Shown here piece by piece: positions 38,404 through 59,818 of a DNA stretch of 64,000 bases. The stretch comes from Arctopsyche grandis. Taxonomy: Eukaryota > Arthropoda > Insecta > Trichoptera > Hydropsychidae. The position numbers and the translations under genes were made by a program. The notes beneath the pieces were generated by a model. That model saw only the letters and a list, made by a program, of their open reading frames with translations. It made no database searches and was not told where the DNA came from. How positions within the stretch are numbered: the first letter of the stretch is position 1; each line of letters opens with the position of its first letter. The DNA lies in assembly GCF_051622035.1 (NCBI RefSeq), contig NC_135364.1, forward strand, positions 14,067,501-14,131,500, in the 5' to 3' direction.

Positions 38404-38484
38404 AAAATTAAAACTTTTTTATTATTTTTTACTACAATTTGTGCAAAATTTCATTGACGTAGGTATACATATATACATATGTTA

Positions 38485-38957
38485 TAGTCCAAGTCTTCAA
38501 TCCTGATCATTCATACAAATACTACATATATACATATGTAGTTTGTTTATACACGAGCTATTGGTTTTAGTTTAGGTAAATGATAACAGTCACAAGCTAT
38601 CTTCAAATAGACTCACCAGGTGTCGACTGAAACTTTTAGCTGTCGAAACTTTTGATCTGTGAAAACCTTTGAGATGTCAAAACGCCAAGACTTTAAAAAG
38701 GAAATTCTATGGAAACCCCATTACAACTTTGTCATGACTCCCGTTCCTGTTATTGTTTTAATTTTGCACTCCAAGGTAAGCATTCATACTATGTATGTAC
38801 ATATCGGATGGGATAAACGATTGAGAATACTTAGACTTATACCTAATAGTTTGTACATGAACAAATTGTTATTTTGTGTACACTCTAACTGGCCAGATTG
38901 GTTCGTTTATGAACAAACTAGCATGTTCATGAACGAGGGAAATGCACACTTGGACTG
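38485..38957. mobile_element. Mariner-like MITE, copy 2 (TA target)
   Basis: The left end is TA plus TAGTCCAAGTCTTCA. The right end is GCACACTTGGACTG followed by TA, so the right terminus preserves the family end CAGTCCAAGTG intact. The interior aligns in reverse with 18750-19160 (blocks TGATAACAGT, AATAGACTC, GATGTCAAAA and TCTATGGAAAC). An open frame at 38659-38988 is a by-product. It lies 80 bp beyond the end of desaturase B. Confidence 0.8.
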
Positions 38958-38971
38958 TAATGTATACATAA

Positions 38972-39420
38972 CCAGCAGCGTGGTCTAGTGGTGAATGTTG
39001 AAATATTTCGTACTTGATGTTACGAGTTCGATTCCCGCTAAGTCTCGCTGTTGGCCAGACCTTGGTTTGTCGAGATCGATCGTTTCTTATCAGAATTTGC
39101 CAATTTTTCTGATTTTCATTGAAACGATTCCTGTAAAAATTGGCGTTTCCTTCCCAATTTTCTGTTGCGAACCTTTAGTTATTGTTATATCTTAGATTTC
39201 GCCATATTGCTCACCATAGATGTCTCTGTGGTTGTTTATCGAATATAAAATTCGTATTGTTACATGAAAGTTATTCATCGTTATTTATCGTATTAATACG
39301 ATGTTTGTAATATCTGACCATAGATGTCAGATATTGTTTAGATTTACATGTATCTATGTAATAATTATGTGGACCAGGAAGGCGCATTTGAGGTTTACCT
39401 GTTAAGCCTTCCTGGTATAT
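38972..39420 (+). mobile_element. tRNA-derived SINE, copy 5, with intact 3' stem-loop
   Basis: The head ACCAGCAGCGTGGTCTAGTGG is followed by box B GAGTTCGATTCCC (about 39024-39036) and the family centre AGAATTTGCCAATTTTTCTG. The 3' end keeps a 10-bp stem: CCAGGAAGGC at 39374-39383 and GCCTTCCTGG at 39406-39415. TATAT and the AT microsatellite at 39446 follow. It inserted 15 bases after the mariner-like MITE. Confidence 0.88.
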
Positions 39421-39445
39421 TTGTATTTGTATATATGTATGTATG

Positions 39446-39567
<122 letters not shown>

Positions 39568-39731
39568 TTCGAGATATATAATAATAACATACGTATGTAC
39601 TTACATATGTACATACATAATTAAATGATTGAAAACGACTTAATCTTTACAAAATTGTATTGTGCATTTGACATCATTAATGGAAAAAGATTAAGAAACA
39701 TAAGGTGAAATTATAACATTTATGAAATTAC

Positions 39732-39802
39732 ATATGAGCCGTTATATTTGAAAGTGGCATAAGTCCACTTTTCTTCATTTTGAGAAATATTTCGCAAAAC
39801 AT
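39732..39802 (+). repeat. Short interspersed repeat, copy 2
   Basis: A close match to 27671-27753, including GAAAGTGGCATAA, TCCACTTTTCTTCATTTTG and AGAAATATTTCGCAAAAC. Unclassified. Confidence 0.6.
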
Positions 39803-40763
39803 ATGTATATATAGAACTATGGGCAACATATCATTTTTAAATCTCGTAAATTACAATAACACATACGTGACGAAAGCTATGTAGATTCGCATCTAGCACA
39901 TGGAATTAGCGTGTCAAGTAAAATGTTTTATCGTGGACTTTGGGAGAACGACACGACATATCAAAAGAGATAAGGCGTCGAAGAATTGATTTCGTTTTTT
40001 ATGGCGATAAATTACCGTTGGATTTGCAAGCACGTATCTCTATCTGTGGCCATCGGAAGTGGCCAAGACTCTTGACCCAGAAGGTGTTCAAGATGAATTA
40101 TATCATCCGACTGTGAGATAACGCAGCATTAGATTTTCGGCCACGGAGGAGAGTATCATCACGCTTTCTGGTCACGGACGCGAGCTAGAAGCTTCCAGGG
40201 CATCGTCACACGAAATAAATAACAAATAAATTGGTGCGTGTGCAGCGGCGTGTCCGAGAAAATTCAAAAGAAAATCTTAAATCATATCAGAACCCATTGT
40301 ATAAGTACGTGTCCGCTGAAGACAAGTAGGTATTGTGTTATAGAAAGTGCAAGTTGATTTTCTCCAAGATAGCCATCGTGAATTTTGTGAATTACTCGTC
40401 CGTAGTATTCGACTCGTTTCGAATTGATTATGAACGGATGAAGACACATGACTCCGTGCATGACATCAAGAATCGGAAGTACAGATATAGCTCATCATTC
40501 AATTAGATAAAACGCGGTAGGAAAATTGTTTATTCGCTTTCACAAGAGTTTATTCCATCAGATGTCAGTATATTGGCATAGTTATTGAATAAAGCAGAAA
40601 TTAATATTTTTTCCTACATACAATTGTTAGAAAGTTGAATAACATATATGCCTTCTAATAGTAGTTGGTCAAAAGTTGATGATGAGACTTAGAAGTTCAA
40701 TAAAAAACATACACATGCATGCATGTACATATATCATATATTTTTTTTATCTATAATACATAT
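39803..40763. other. Intergenic, no gene recognised
   Basis: A less AT-rich portion at about 39900-40480 may be an old transposable element: it contains CGACACGACATATC and GCAGCGGCGTGTCCGAG, but no recognisable protein motif or terminal repeats. Otherwise nothing. Confidence 0.4.
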
Positions 40764-41141
40764 AGGTAACCCCAATGCGCCTTCCTGGCCAGAAACATTG
40801 CACATTTGATACAAATATTATTAGTATTATACGAAGTACATAAATACATATCAATTAATGTCCACAGAGATTGTGGTCAAATTTGTAAATTTGTAGCATT
40901 TTATACAATTCAGCGGAATTCGAGATTGTTGAAAACTCGATATTTTGCGAGAAAATGGGCAAGGTTGCCAATTTGTTGGAACCGTTTAAATGAAAATCAG
41001 ATAAATTGGCAAACTCTGATAGGAAACGATCAACCTGGAGTCACAAATTTAAGGTCTGGCCAACAGAAACCAGTGGGATTTGAACCCGTGACCACTATGT
41101 TCAAAGCATTATATGCTAACCACTAGTCTATTCTGCTGGTT
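40764..41141 (-). mobile_element. tRNA-derived SINE, copy 6
   Basis: Minus strand. The 3' end is at the left (GGTAACCCCAATGCGCCTTCCTGG, only one stem arm kept); the central CAATTTGTTGG and AGATAAATTGGCAAACT parts match other copies. The head is at the right (GGGATTTGAACCCG, reversed B box, near 41077, and CTGCTGGTTATG at the end). Confidence 0.82.
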
Positions 41142-41302
41142 ATGTATACAAAATATGTATATAAAATACTTTCTAACAATGAAATGTATTACATATAATG
41201 TTTAAATTGCAAAATTCAAATAAATCCAACTACAGGCTATATTTTCAAAATGTGTATATGTAAATATTTTACTTTATTTTATTTTATGTTTACAAAGATA
41301 TA

Positions 41303-41725
41303 TACCAGGAAGGACTAACAGGCAAACCCCAATACGCCTTCCTAGACAATTAATTACAAACATTGCAGCATTTTTTAATTACATAAGTCACTGTATTTCA
41401 AGAGGCTGAAGAACACGAAATGAACAATTAATTAATCCATAGAGACGTCTATGGATTTAGATTTGTATGTATGTACATACATTTTTACATATTGTACATA
41501 AATCAAATTCAGATATTTGTGACACAGTGGGTAGGATGGTTTTTGCCAATTTGATGGAGGAATTGTTTCAAAAATGAAATCAAATTGGCAAACTTTGATA
41601 GGAAACGATCGACTTGGAGGCACAATTATCCAAATCTGACCAGCAGCATTAGAGATTAGTACGGGAACGAGCCCGGTAGCCTCTCGGTGCTAAACATAAA
41701 CGCAACCACCGAGCCATACTGCTGT
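41303..41725 (-). mobile_element. tRNA-derived SINE, copy 7
   Basis: Minus strand. The left end is ACCAGGAAGGACTAACAGG with the second arm CGCCTTCCTAG at about 41335, i.e. a nearly intact stem-loop. The head at the right shows GGGAACGAGCCCGG and GAGCCATACTGCTG. A palindrome CCATAGAGACGTCTATGG lies in the centre (about 41436-41453). Confidence 0.82.
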
Positions 41726-44700
41726 ATTGTATATAATACATATGTATATTTTATATGTAAATAATTGTGTGCACTTAAAGGTCACTAGCTACATACATAT
41801 ATACATACATATGTACATATATTCGTCCATATAAATTTGCTTTTATTGCCCACTTTATATGTGGTAATATAATCACATAAATGCTACTGTCAAAATATCA
41901 AATTTCAATAATTGCGTGAAATATGGAGCCGCTTTCTGTGTGGATAAAGTTGTTTGTTCGACATCTCCTTATTTGTTTTAATCGAATTTATTACGCGGCA
42001 ACTTTACTAAAGCAAGTTTTACGATCGCATTGATGAAAGTTGATAAAATTTGATACTTAAGTTGATAAATACGACAACTGTGGGTGTCACAATTTATTAT
42101 ATTACTTAAATAGATCCTTCAGTCTTGATTGCACTTCATAGAAACTATGAAAAGTTTTTCTTTGAATAGGTATATACATATTTATGGAGAAAATAGTATT
42201 CAAAGTTATTCATTGAATACTACTATTATGTCGAATAAGTTTCTAGATTCTAGAATGCATTCCCTCTTTAAGTTTGATTTTTTTTATCGAATATTCGTTC
42301 AAGTTTTGATGCAATTGTTTATTAATTAATAAACTCATATTATGAAGACGACTGTGATATCTATGTAAAAAAATGCGAGTAATTTTCCAAGATATGGAAA
42401 ATTGTAGTTGTAAATGTTTAAGTTTTTTCATATAGATGTCGTTGTAAAAAGTGGAAAACCTATTTTTTTTACAATTTTACATTTTAATTAACATAAAATT
42501 ATTTTATGATTACTTAACCACCCAATGATTACACAATAATAGTAACGCAATAACAATTTATGATGATGAATATAAAAAATATTCTTAGTTGCTTTTACCA
42601 TAAAGTAAATATAATTCACAGTAAATATATGAGCCGGTGGTAGAAATTAATGCATTGTGTTTTTATTTTAATATTATATAATACACTAGCTGAAACCGGC
42701 ATGCGTTGCAATTTCACAATAACGCATGCAATTCCCGTTACCGTTCCCATTTGTCGGAAAAATGTAGGCAGCGAACACTCTGGTCGCGACGCGAAAACAT
42801 TTGAAATTATAGCGAATGACACTCATTCCCGTTTTTCCCGTTTTCGTTCCCGTTTTTTTTTCATAGTAATCTTCCTGGACATGCATACAACAAATCCGGA
42901 AAGTTCCATCGTAATCGCTTCGGTGGCTTAGGAGCCTATTCGAGACACACACACACACAGACATTCATTTTTATATATTTATAGATAGATATAGAAGATA
43001 GAAGATGAAGTTAAACTATTGAAATATTGGGTTTTTTGAGGAAGGTTTTATGTATGAGATTTAATCCTACTATCATAATGTGTATATCGAAATTAGTATT
43101 GAGTACTATCAAATATTATATAATATCGCTATTCTGTGTGGCTGTGAGCCGTGTGTGTCTGTGTATATGTGTATCTGCGATAACGCTTGCCGTAATATAA
43201 TACATAGTCGTTTCGATTCGACATATGTACATATGTACGTCACAGCCAACAAAATGTACGAATATTATAACGAAAGAATAAAACTTCTATATGTATACTG
43301 TTTGCTACTGATGTTTCCTCTGGGCAAGTCTCTGAGCATTTAGCGCCATCTATTGATAATTTATTTAATTAATTAATTTTTCTTTTGGTGTTTTATATTA
43401 TTTATATGTAGGTAGGTAGGTAGTTTTTACTAATTAAATATAAATATTAAATTAAATATATTTAAAAGGTATTTGAAAAGTATCGCGTGCGGCTCGAACA
43501 CATGACCGACACATTTCTTTTCATTTTTTTTAATTTAATAACTTAATATGCCCATGCCATGATATTTCATCGAGTACAACACTTGTAATACATATTAATC
43601 GCATAGTTTCTGGTTTAAATGAGATATTTTATAATATCGAAAACAACACCTGATAAAATGTAGTTTTGAAAAACGTAAAGGAGGTATGTTAAAAATGCAA
43701 ATATTTCTACTTAAAATGTTGTTGCTATGAATACCGTAAGTATGTATAAACAATCGCCCCGTCGATGTGATGATGAAAATAAAAAGAATTAACATATACA
43801 TTTTATATAATGCCAAATATATTTACAAAACTAGTTTTTCTACCGTGGCTAGTCGATTTTGTCGAAAAAATTTTAATCGCACTGATTCAAAGCAAGTGAC
43901 CAGTCCATCTAAAACAGTGACAAAGTGTAGATATTTAGTCCCGAATTTAATAATGAAAAAATACAAATATGTATATATTTGAATACAATTGTGATGTTGA
44001 ATAATTTATAATTGACAGAAAATTCAAGTTACAAATCACACAAATATCAAATTGATCCAAAGGTGAGATATACATTTCTATTACTATTACTTATTATGCC
44101 TTATATAACGTTGGGTGTCTTCCTTCGACAATGAAATAAAATTTTAATGATTATATATCCTACCCATAATTGTGCAATATATAGTAATGGTAGACGATTC
44201 CTAAGTTATATAATTTTTAAAAATAAAACACATTAAATAACTGAATACAAAATTTTAAACTAATTGTATTTCAACGTGTCACGTTTTCATTTATACTTTA
44301 AGACATATGTACATATAATATAAATACCGTGCTATAGTTAAGGCCATACTAATTTTATTGTTTAACCAAAGTTTGAATACATAACCGGTTTTTAGCTGCA
44401 TTTTTAAGTTTTATCTATGACATACAGGAAAGTTAATAATCAAATTTAAATTTACGCATTCAATAGAGACAACGTGTTTCAAGATTGTTGAACTATTCAA
44501 GGGCGGACAAGTTATATTGAACTTGTGGGGCTTTTCTGGTCAACGATGTCATTATATACATGTGAAATTCGATATTTGTCATATTATGTTACCGACGGGG
44601 GAAAAATGACATATAGAGTGAGTGTCTATCCACGAAAGCTGCAAGACGTTCCGCACTGAATGATATAATTGTAATACACTCGTGTTAAAACAATATTAAA

Positions 44701-44954
44701 AATAAAATAAAATGATATTTTTAAAACAGTTAAACATGTGAATATGTGAATGAAATGTGTACACCAAAATTTTAATTTTTTTTTTAATGTGAAAGTTGAT
44801 TTTTCAAATGTTTTGTATGAAGAGATTTCAAAGAAAAAATTTTCTTTGAAGTAAAGCATATATTTTTAAAGTATGTATATAATTTATTTTTATTTTTAAA
44901 TCAAATACGTATGTTTGTTGTTTCAAAATATGTACTGTTTTAAATGATTTTCAG
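41726..44954. other. Intergenic, repeat-like segments only
   Basis: At 42681-42911 the sequence CTAGCTGAAACCGGCATGCGTTGCA begins an unclassified repeat-like segment with a 9-bp hairpin (GCATGCGTT at about 42701, AACGCATGC at about 42723). CACACACACACA at 42944-42957 is a short microsatellite. CTCTGGGCAAGTCTCTGAGCATTTAGCGCCATCTATTG near 43319-43355 looks like another transposon end. No coding region is supported. 44700-44954 probably includes the 5' UTR intron of the MFSD12-like gene. Confidence 0.4.
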
Positions 44955-45557
44955 AATAAATTGTCAACTGAAGTGGCACTACAAAATGAGCGAAGAACAA
45001 CCTCTTCTACAAGGTTCCAAACAACAAAAATCAACAAATAACTATGATCAAATAGAAAGTGCAAACGAAAATAATGAAATAATCACAAGGTAAGATTGTA
45101 ATGAATTATAATAATATGAATACAATAAATCAATTTCATATTCATATTCTAAAAAATTGTAAATAGGTTTTTGAGCTCTTTTTATTCCTATTATGCTGTA
45201 CATTAACATTTGAATAATATAATACTATGATTACTAACAAAAATAAAATAAAATTATAAAATAGAAAATGATCAGTAAATCAGTAGTTATTAAAATAAAT
45301 ATAAGATACATTGTGAACATAAGTTAGTAATAATAAAAAGCATTTAAAAATCAAATATTCATATTCCAGATCATCAGAAGTAAATCATCTGTCGAAATTA
45401 GACAAAATATTATTCGGATTAGGGCACATATACAATGATCTCTGTGCGGCGATGTGGTTTTCGTACACGTTGCTTTTTTTACAAGCCGTTTTAGAATTAG
45501 ATTCAACAACAGCAGGATCCATGATGTTATTGGGTTTGTCTTATATTTAAAAGCATA

Positions 45558-45619
<62 letters not shown>

Positions 45620-47713
45620 AAATTTTAAATTAATATATGTATATAATATTTCATTTTAGGACAGATAATGGATGCAATGGCAACGCCTGTGGTTGGTATA
45701 TTAGCTGATCGGTGGAGTAGCAAACGTATTTGGCACCTATTCGGTAAATATATAAATCATATTTATCAAATAAAAAGCAAGGTAAACAAATACTTAATTT
45801 ATCAATCTTTTAGGAACTGCTTTAGTCTTATTTAGTTTTCCAATGATATTTTCCCGTTGTCTTGGATGTTGGATTAGCTCGGCCGGTACATACTTAAGAT
45901 GGTGGCAACCTTTCTATTACGCTTTAGTAATTACAATTTTTCAATGTGGTTGGGCCATTGTGCAGATTTCTCATCTTGCCATGATACCAATTTTAGCAGA
46001 AAGTCCAAACGAACGATCAGAACTCACCGCTATAAGGTATGTATTATATTTTTAAACTTTTATATGTTTCATTAATGATTTAAATTTAATTTTTATTATA
46101 TATTTTAGGTATACCGCATCCGTGTGTTCAGGTGTTACAGTTTATGTTATAACATGGGCTATATTGCACATTGAAAGTAGTGGAAATGAAACGGCTATAG
46201 GACCAATTGATGATTATAAATTCAGGGTAAGTGAAATTATTATTACTGTAATTTTAAATGAAATATTAACAATGATTTAAAATAAAAGCTGTATTTTTTA
46301 TTTCAGAACATTTCATTACTTTTGACTGTTATTGGTTGTGTTTTATCAATAGTTTTTCACTTTGGATTAAGACATAAAATTAATGTAAGGAACAATATTG
46401 AACTTCAAAGTAATGAATATATAAGTAATATTGAAAATTCAAATAATGAAAATTTAAACGGTATTACAATTCCTTTTCCTAAGGATATACCAAAACGTCT
46501 GAAAAAATTGACGCATAAAGAACTTATTCCAAAAATAAATTTTATTAAAAAGAACTTTTTTCTTTCACCTTCACTATATCAAGTGACATTATTGTAAGTT
46601 TTTTTTTTATATTTAATAGAATTATCATCATCAACTTTTCCTTACACGCTTCTGTTTGAAACCTTTCCTAATGTTCTTCCTTTATGCAAAATTAAGTGTA
46701 TTTCGCAAATTCTAAGTATATTTTACATTTTTTCCTTAGTAAATTTTAATTTGTCCATTATTTACCCGGAATTCATAGCATGTTAGTGTTACGTCTGTAG
46801 ATTACTTTACGTTTCACTTTTTCAGATATGTGGCATCACGTTTATTCAGTGCATTGGGTCTAGTTTACATGCCATTATACTTAGATGAGAGACTCACATC
46901 ATCAGATTCAACCGAAACCATAGAAGCTATAGCTAGCGTCCCACTGGCTACATACATATCTTCATTTTTCACTTCATTATTATTGAAGTATAGAAACAAA
47001 TATTTTAACAACAAGGTTACAAAAAAAATACACTTCAGCAATAATCACAATATATCATTCATGTTTATCTATTAAAAATATAAAATTTCAGTTGCTATAC
47101 ATAGTTGGATCAATGATCAGCATCGGTACTTGCGTTTGGATAGCATTATTTTTAGCACCGTCATCCGGTGCTGCTCAACTATACACAGTGGCAGCATTGC
47201 TAGGTAATTTTTAAAAAGCGATTTTTATCACATACTCAAATAACAATCTGAATTTATTTTATAGGTGCTGGTAGTTCAATAACAATGGTCACTAGCTTAT
47301 GCATTACGGCCGATCTGATCGGGTCACATTCGGATCAAAGTGCTGTGGTTTATTCTATGGTCACATTTGCCGACAAATTAATTACGGGGATAGCGGTGGT
47401 GCTCATTGAATACTAGTAAGTAGATATTTTCTATTTGAGTTTTATAAGAGGGATGTAAATCAAAATGGATATTTAATTATTTTTTCAGCAAGTGCACAAA
47501 TAAAGAAGATTGTCCGGAATATTATCGAGGAATTTTAGCATATGTATGTGGAGGTAGCGCTTTACTCGGTACGATAACCATGCTTGTTTCTCAGATTGCA
47601 AAATCAACTTGTATTAATTCTTTGTAAAATGTTTTTCACAAAATTTTTGTTTTGTTTCTATTTATTAGAATATTATTCAGAATATGTATTTATAATTTTT
47701 TTTATATAATAAA
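44955..47713 (+). CDS. MFSD12-like major facilitator, lysosomal transporter (10 coding exons, 523 aa)
   Basis: Coding exons: 44986-45089, 45370-45533, 45660-45743, 45814-46036, 46109-46226, 46307-46593, 46826-47015, 47092-47203, 47265-47415 and 47489-47627; all junctions are GT-AG and phases agree. Recognition rests on the MFSD12 pattern: GHIYNDLCAAMWFSYTLLF, LLGQIMDAMATPVVG, LADRW, KRIWHLFGT, FSRCLGC, CGWAIVQISHLAMIP and NERSELTAIRYT. Vertebrate MFSD12 is needed for cysteine import into lysosomes and melanosomes, so a similar lysosomal role is inferred. About 12 hydrophobic spans are visible, with a hydrophilic loop at residues about 255-315. The N-terminus has an acidic dileucine sorting motif, EEQPLL (3-8). 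An acceptor at 44953-44954 (TTTTCAG) implies an upstream noncoding exon. Poly(A) signal AATAAA is at 47708-47713. Confidence 0.9.
45562..45617. repeat. (TA)n microsatellite in MFSD12-like intron 2
   Basis: About 28 TA units between coding exons 2 and 3, ending 42 bases before the acceptor of exon 3. Length variation could bring the array close to the branch-point region. Confidence 0.9.
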
Positions 47714-48529
47714 AATACATTTCATTAGTAATTTTTTTTTAATTTCCATTTTTTAAACATTTCAGTTTAAATAATATAATTTTATATGGGAATCAAAGGA
47801 AATATCTAGAAAGTTACTTTTGGTCATTAGAAATTAAAATGCGACAATGTCATTGTTGATTTGTGACGCAGATTGACGATCAATTATTTAGGTCAAACTG
47901 TCACAGATTGCTTATGTGGTTATTTGCAAAATTACACGTATAATGTTATGTTATTTCAATGCATCCTCATTGGCTTAATTGAAATATTGAGAAATCAAAA
48001 TTTCAGTACTTATTAAAACTGACTACAAATAAATATGTTTATTATTTATTTTAAATGTTATTTTAATTAAACGATTCTTTCGGAGGGATTATTTACTAAT
48101 AAATAGCAAGTTTCAAAATATTTAGATCCAACGATGAACATGGAGATTTAAAAAAATAGATATTACAATTATTAGACACTCATAGGAATGGTTCGGTGAT
48201 TACTAGTCAAATGTGAACCGGTAACAGGATAACTGGTCGCAAGAAAACTGGTCACAACCAAAAATTGATCACAAGAAAACTGGTCATACCCGAAAATTGG
48301 TCACAAAAAAATTGGTCACATCCAAAAATGCGACCTATGTTGTGACCAATTTTTAATTTTTGGGTGTGGTTCACGTATCAATTCCTTTCCAAAACCATCC
48401 GTTGAAATATCAACGGGCACAATACTTGTTATAATATAGTGACGTTTGTAAATTATTCAACACGCATAAAATACACTTTAGCAAACAGCCGATGATTTGA
48501 GGCCAATATTGAGTAGATATTATCTGGTA
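47714..48529. other. Intergenic between MFSD12-like gene and Chd1
   Basis: AT-rich. Contains the degenerate minisatellite at 48229-48365. No gene. Confidence 0.5.
48229..48365. repeat. Degenerate minisatellite, about 16-bp unit, with an inverted unit
   Basis: About six tandem units of the form AACTGGTCACAAGAAA or AATTGGTCACATCCAA run from 48229 to about 48330, each with a few changes. A unit in reverse orientation follows (GTTGTGACCAATTTTTAATTTTTGGGTGTGG, 48339-48369), so the end can fold back. Confidence 0.75.
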
Positions 48530-48741
48530 AGCATAGAAGTAGAATGCATAGAATCACTCTCAGCCTCCAAAAATGTTGCTACAAAAATTCTGCGCGGCAG
48601 AGTTTGTTCATTGTTTGCTAAATAAACTTCGTCTCTCTCTCACTTGTCTCTCTTTTGACTTTCCGTCTCTCTCTTCGATGGCTCGCTTTTAGACGATACT
48701 TTTGTTAACAATGATCATTCTATGCATTCTACTTCTATGCT
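48530..48741. mobile_element. 212-bp MITE with perfect 25-bp inverted ends
   Basis: Positions 48530-48554 (AGCATAGAAGTAGAATGCAT...) and 48717-48741 are exact reverse complements over 25 bp. The flanks are GGTA on both sides (48526-48529 and 48742-48745), a possible 4-bp target duplication. The interior has a pyrimidine-rich run (CGTCTCTCTCTCACTTGTCTC) and no coding sequence. It lies about 350 bp upstream of the Chd1 CpG island. The superfamily is not assignable from these ends. Confidence 0.88.
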
Positions 48742-49480
48742 GGTAAGTATTGCTTAGTAGTTATATTTATTGCTTCGATCACATTTGAAGAAATTTCGAA
48801 TTACCTCGAAATAGTTCGAATTACGAAAACTTAACGTGAAATTTTCAGTATTCGAAGACATTTAAAAATTTCCGTCAGTATTTTTATATGCTAGATTTTA
48901 CACGAGAGAACGAATTCGAACCGTTTGAGGGGGATACATTGTCGAAATATTTAATTGCGACTCAAATTGAAAATCGAAGATGGGCCGTTTCGGTGGATTA
49001 AAAATTCGGATAAATACCCTAACGATTAATTCGAATGAGGGATTGCGAGGGGGAGTCGAATAATTGGAAGAATTGTGGAGTTGAATGTGTAATTCTGGGG
49101 GAAATGTGGGTAATTGTCTGTGGCGGTGGACGTCGGAGCGCGGTGGAGTCTGTGGGGAGGCGGACGGAAGCGGAAAAGGGCCGCAGTCAGGTTCGGCCGT
49201 CGGGGATGGCTGCGCGCCCTCCTCGGTCGTGCACCCCGCGCGCCCCCTCGGCCTTCGCCCCCGGCTGCGGGCAGAGCCGCTTCTGACGCGCGCTTGGACC
49301 ACCGGCCACAGCCGACGAGACAACATGGCCGCCGAAGCGCGACGGGCTCGCGCCACCGCTCGTCCCCGTGCAGCCCCCGAAGCCCCCGCGGCCGCCCCGC
49401 CGCTGCCCGCCCGCTCCCGCGCCCCCCGCGACGCCTCCGCCCTCCGAGCCTGAGCCCGTTACGTAAGCGGCCGCGCCACC

Positions 49481-59818
<10,338 letters not shown>

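Noticed and set aside
38659-39195. Open frames downstream of desaturase B
   Set aside because: They lie inside the mariner-like MITE and SINE copy 5.
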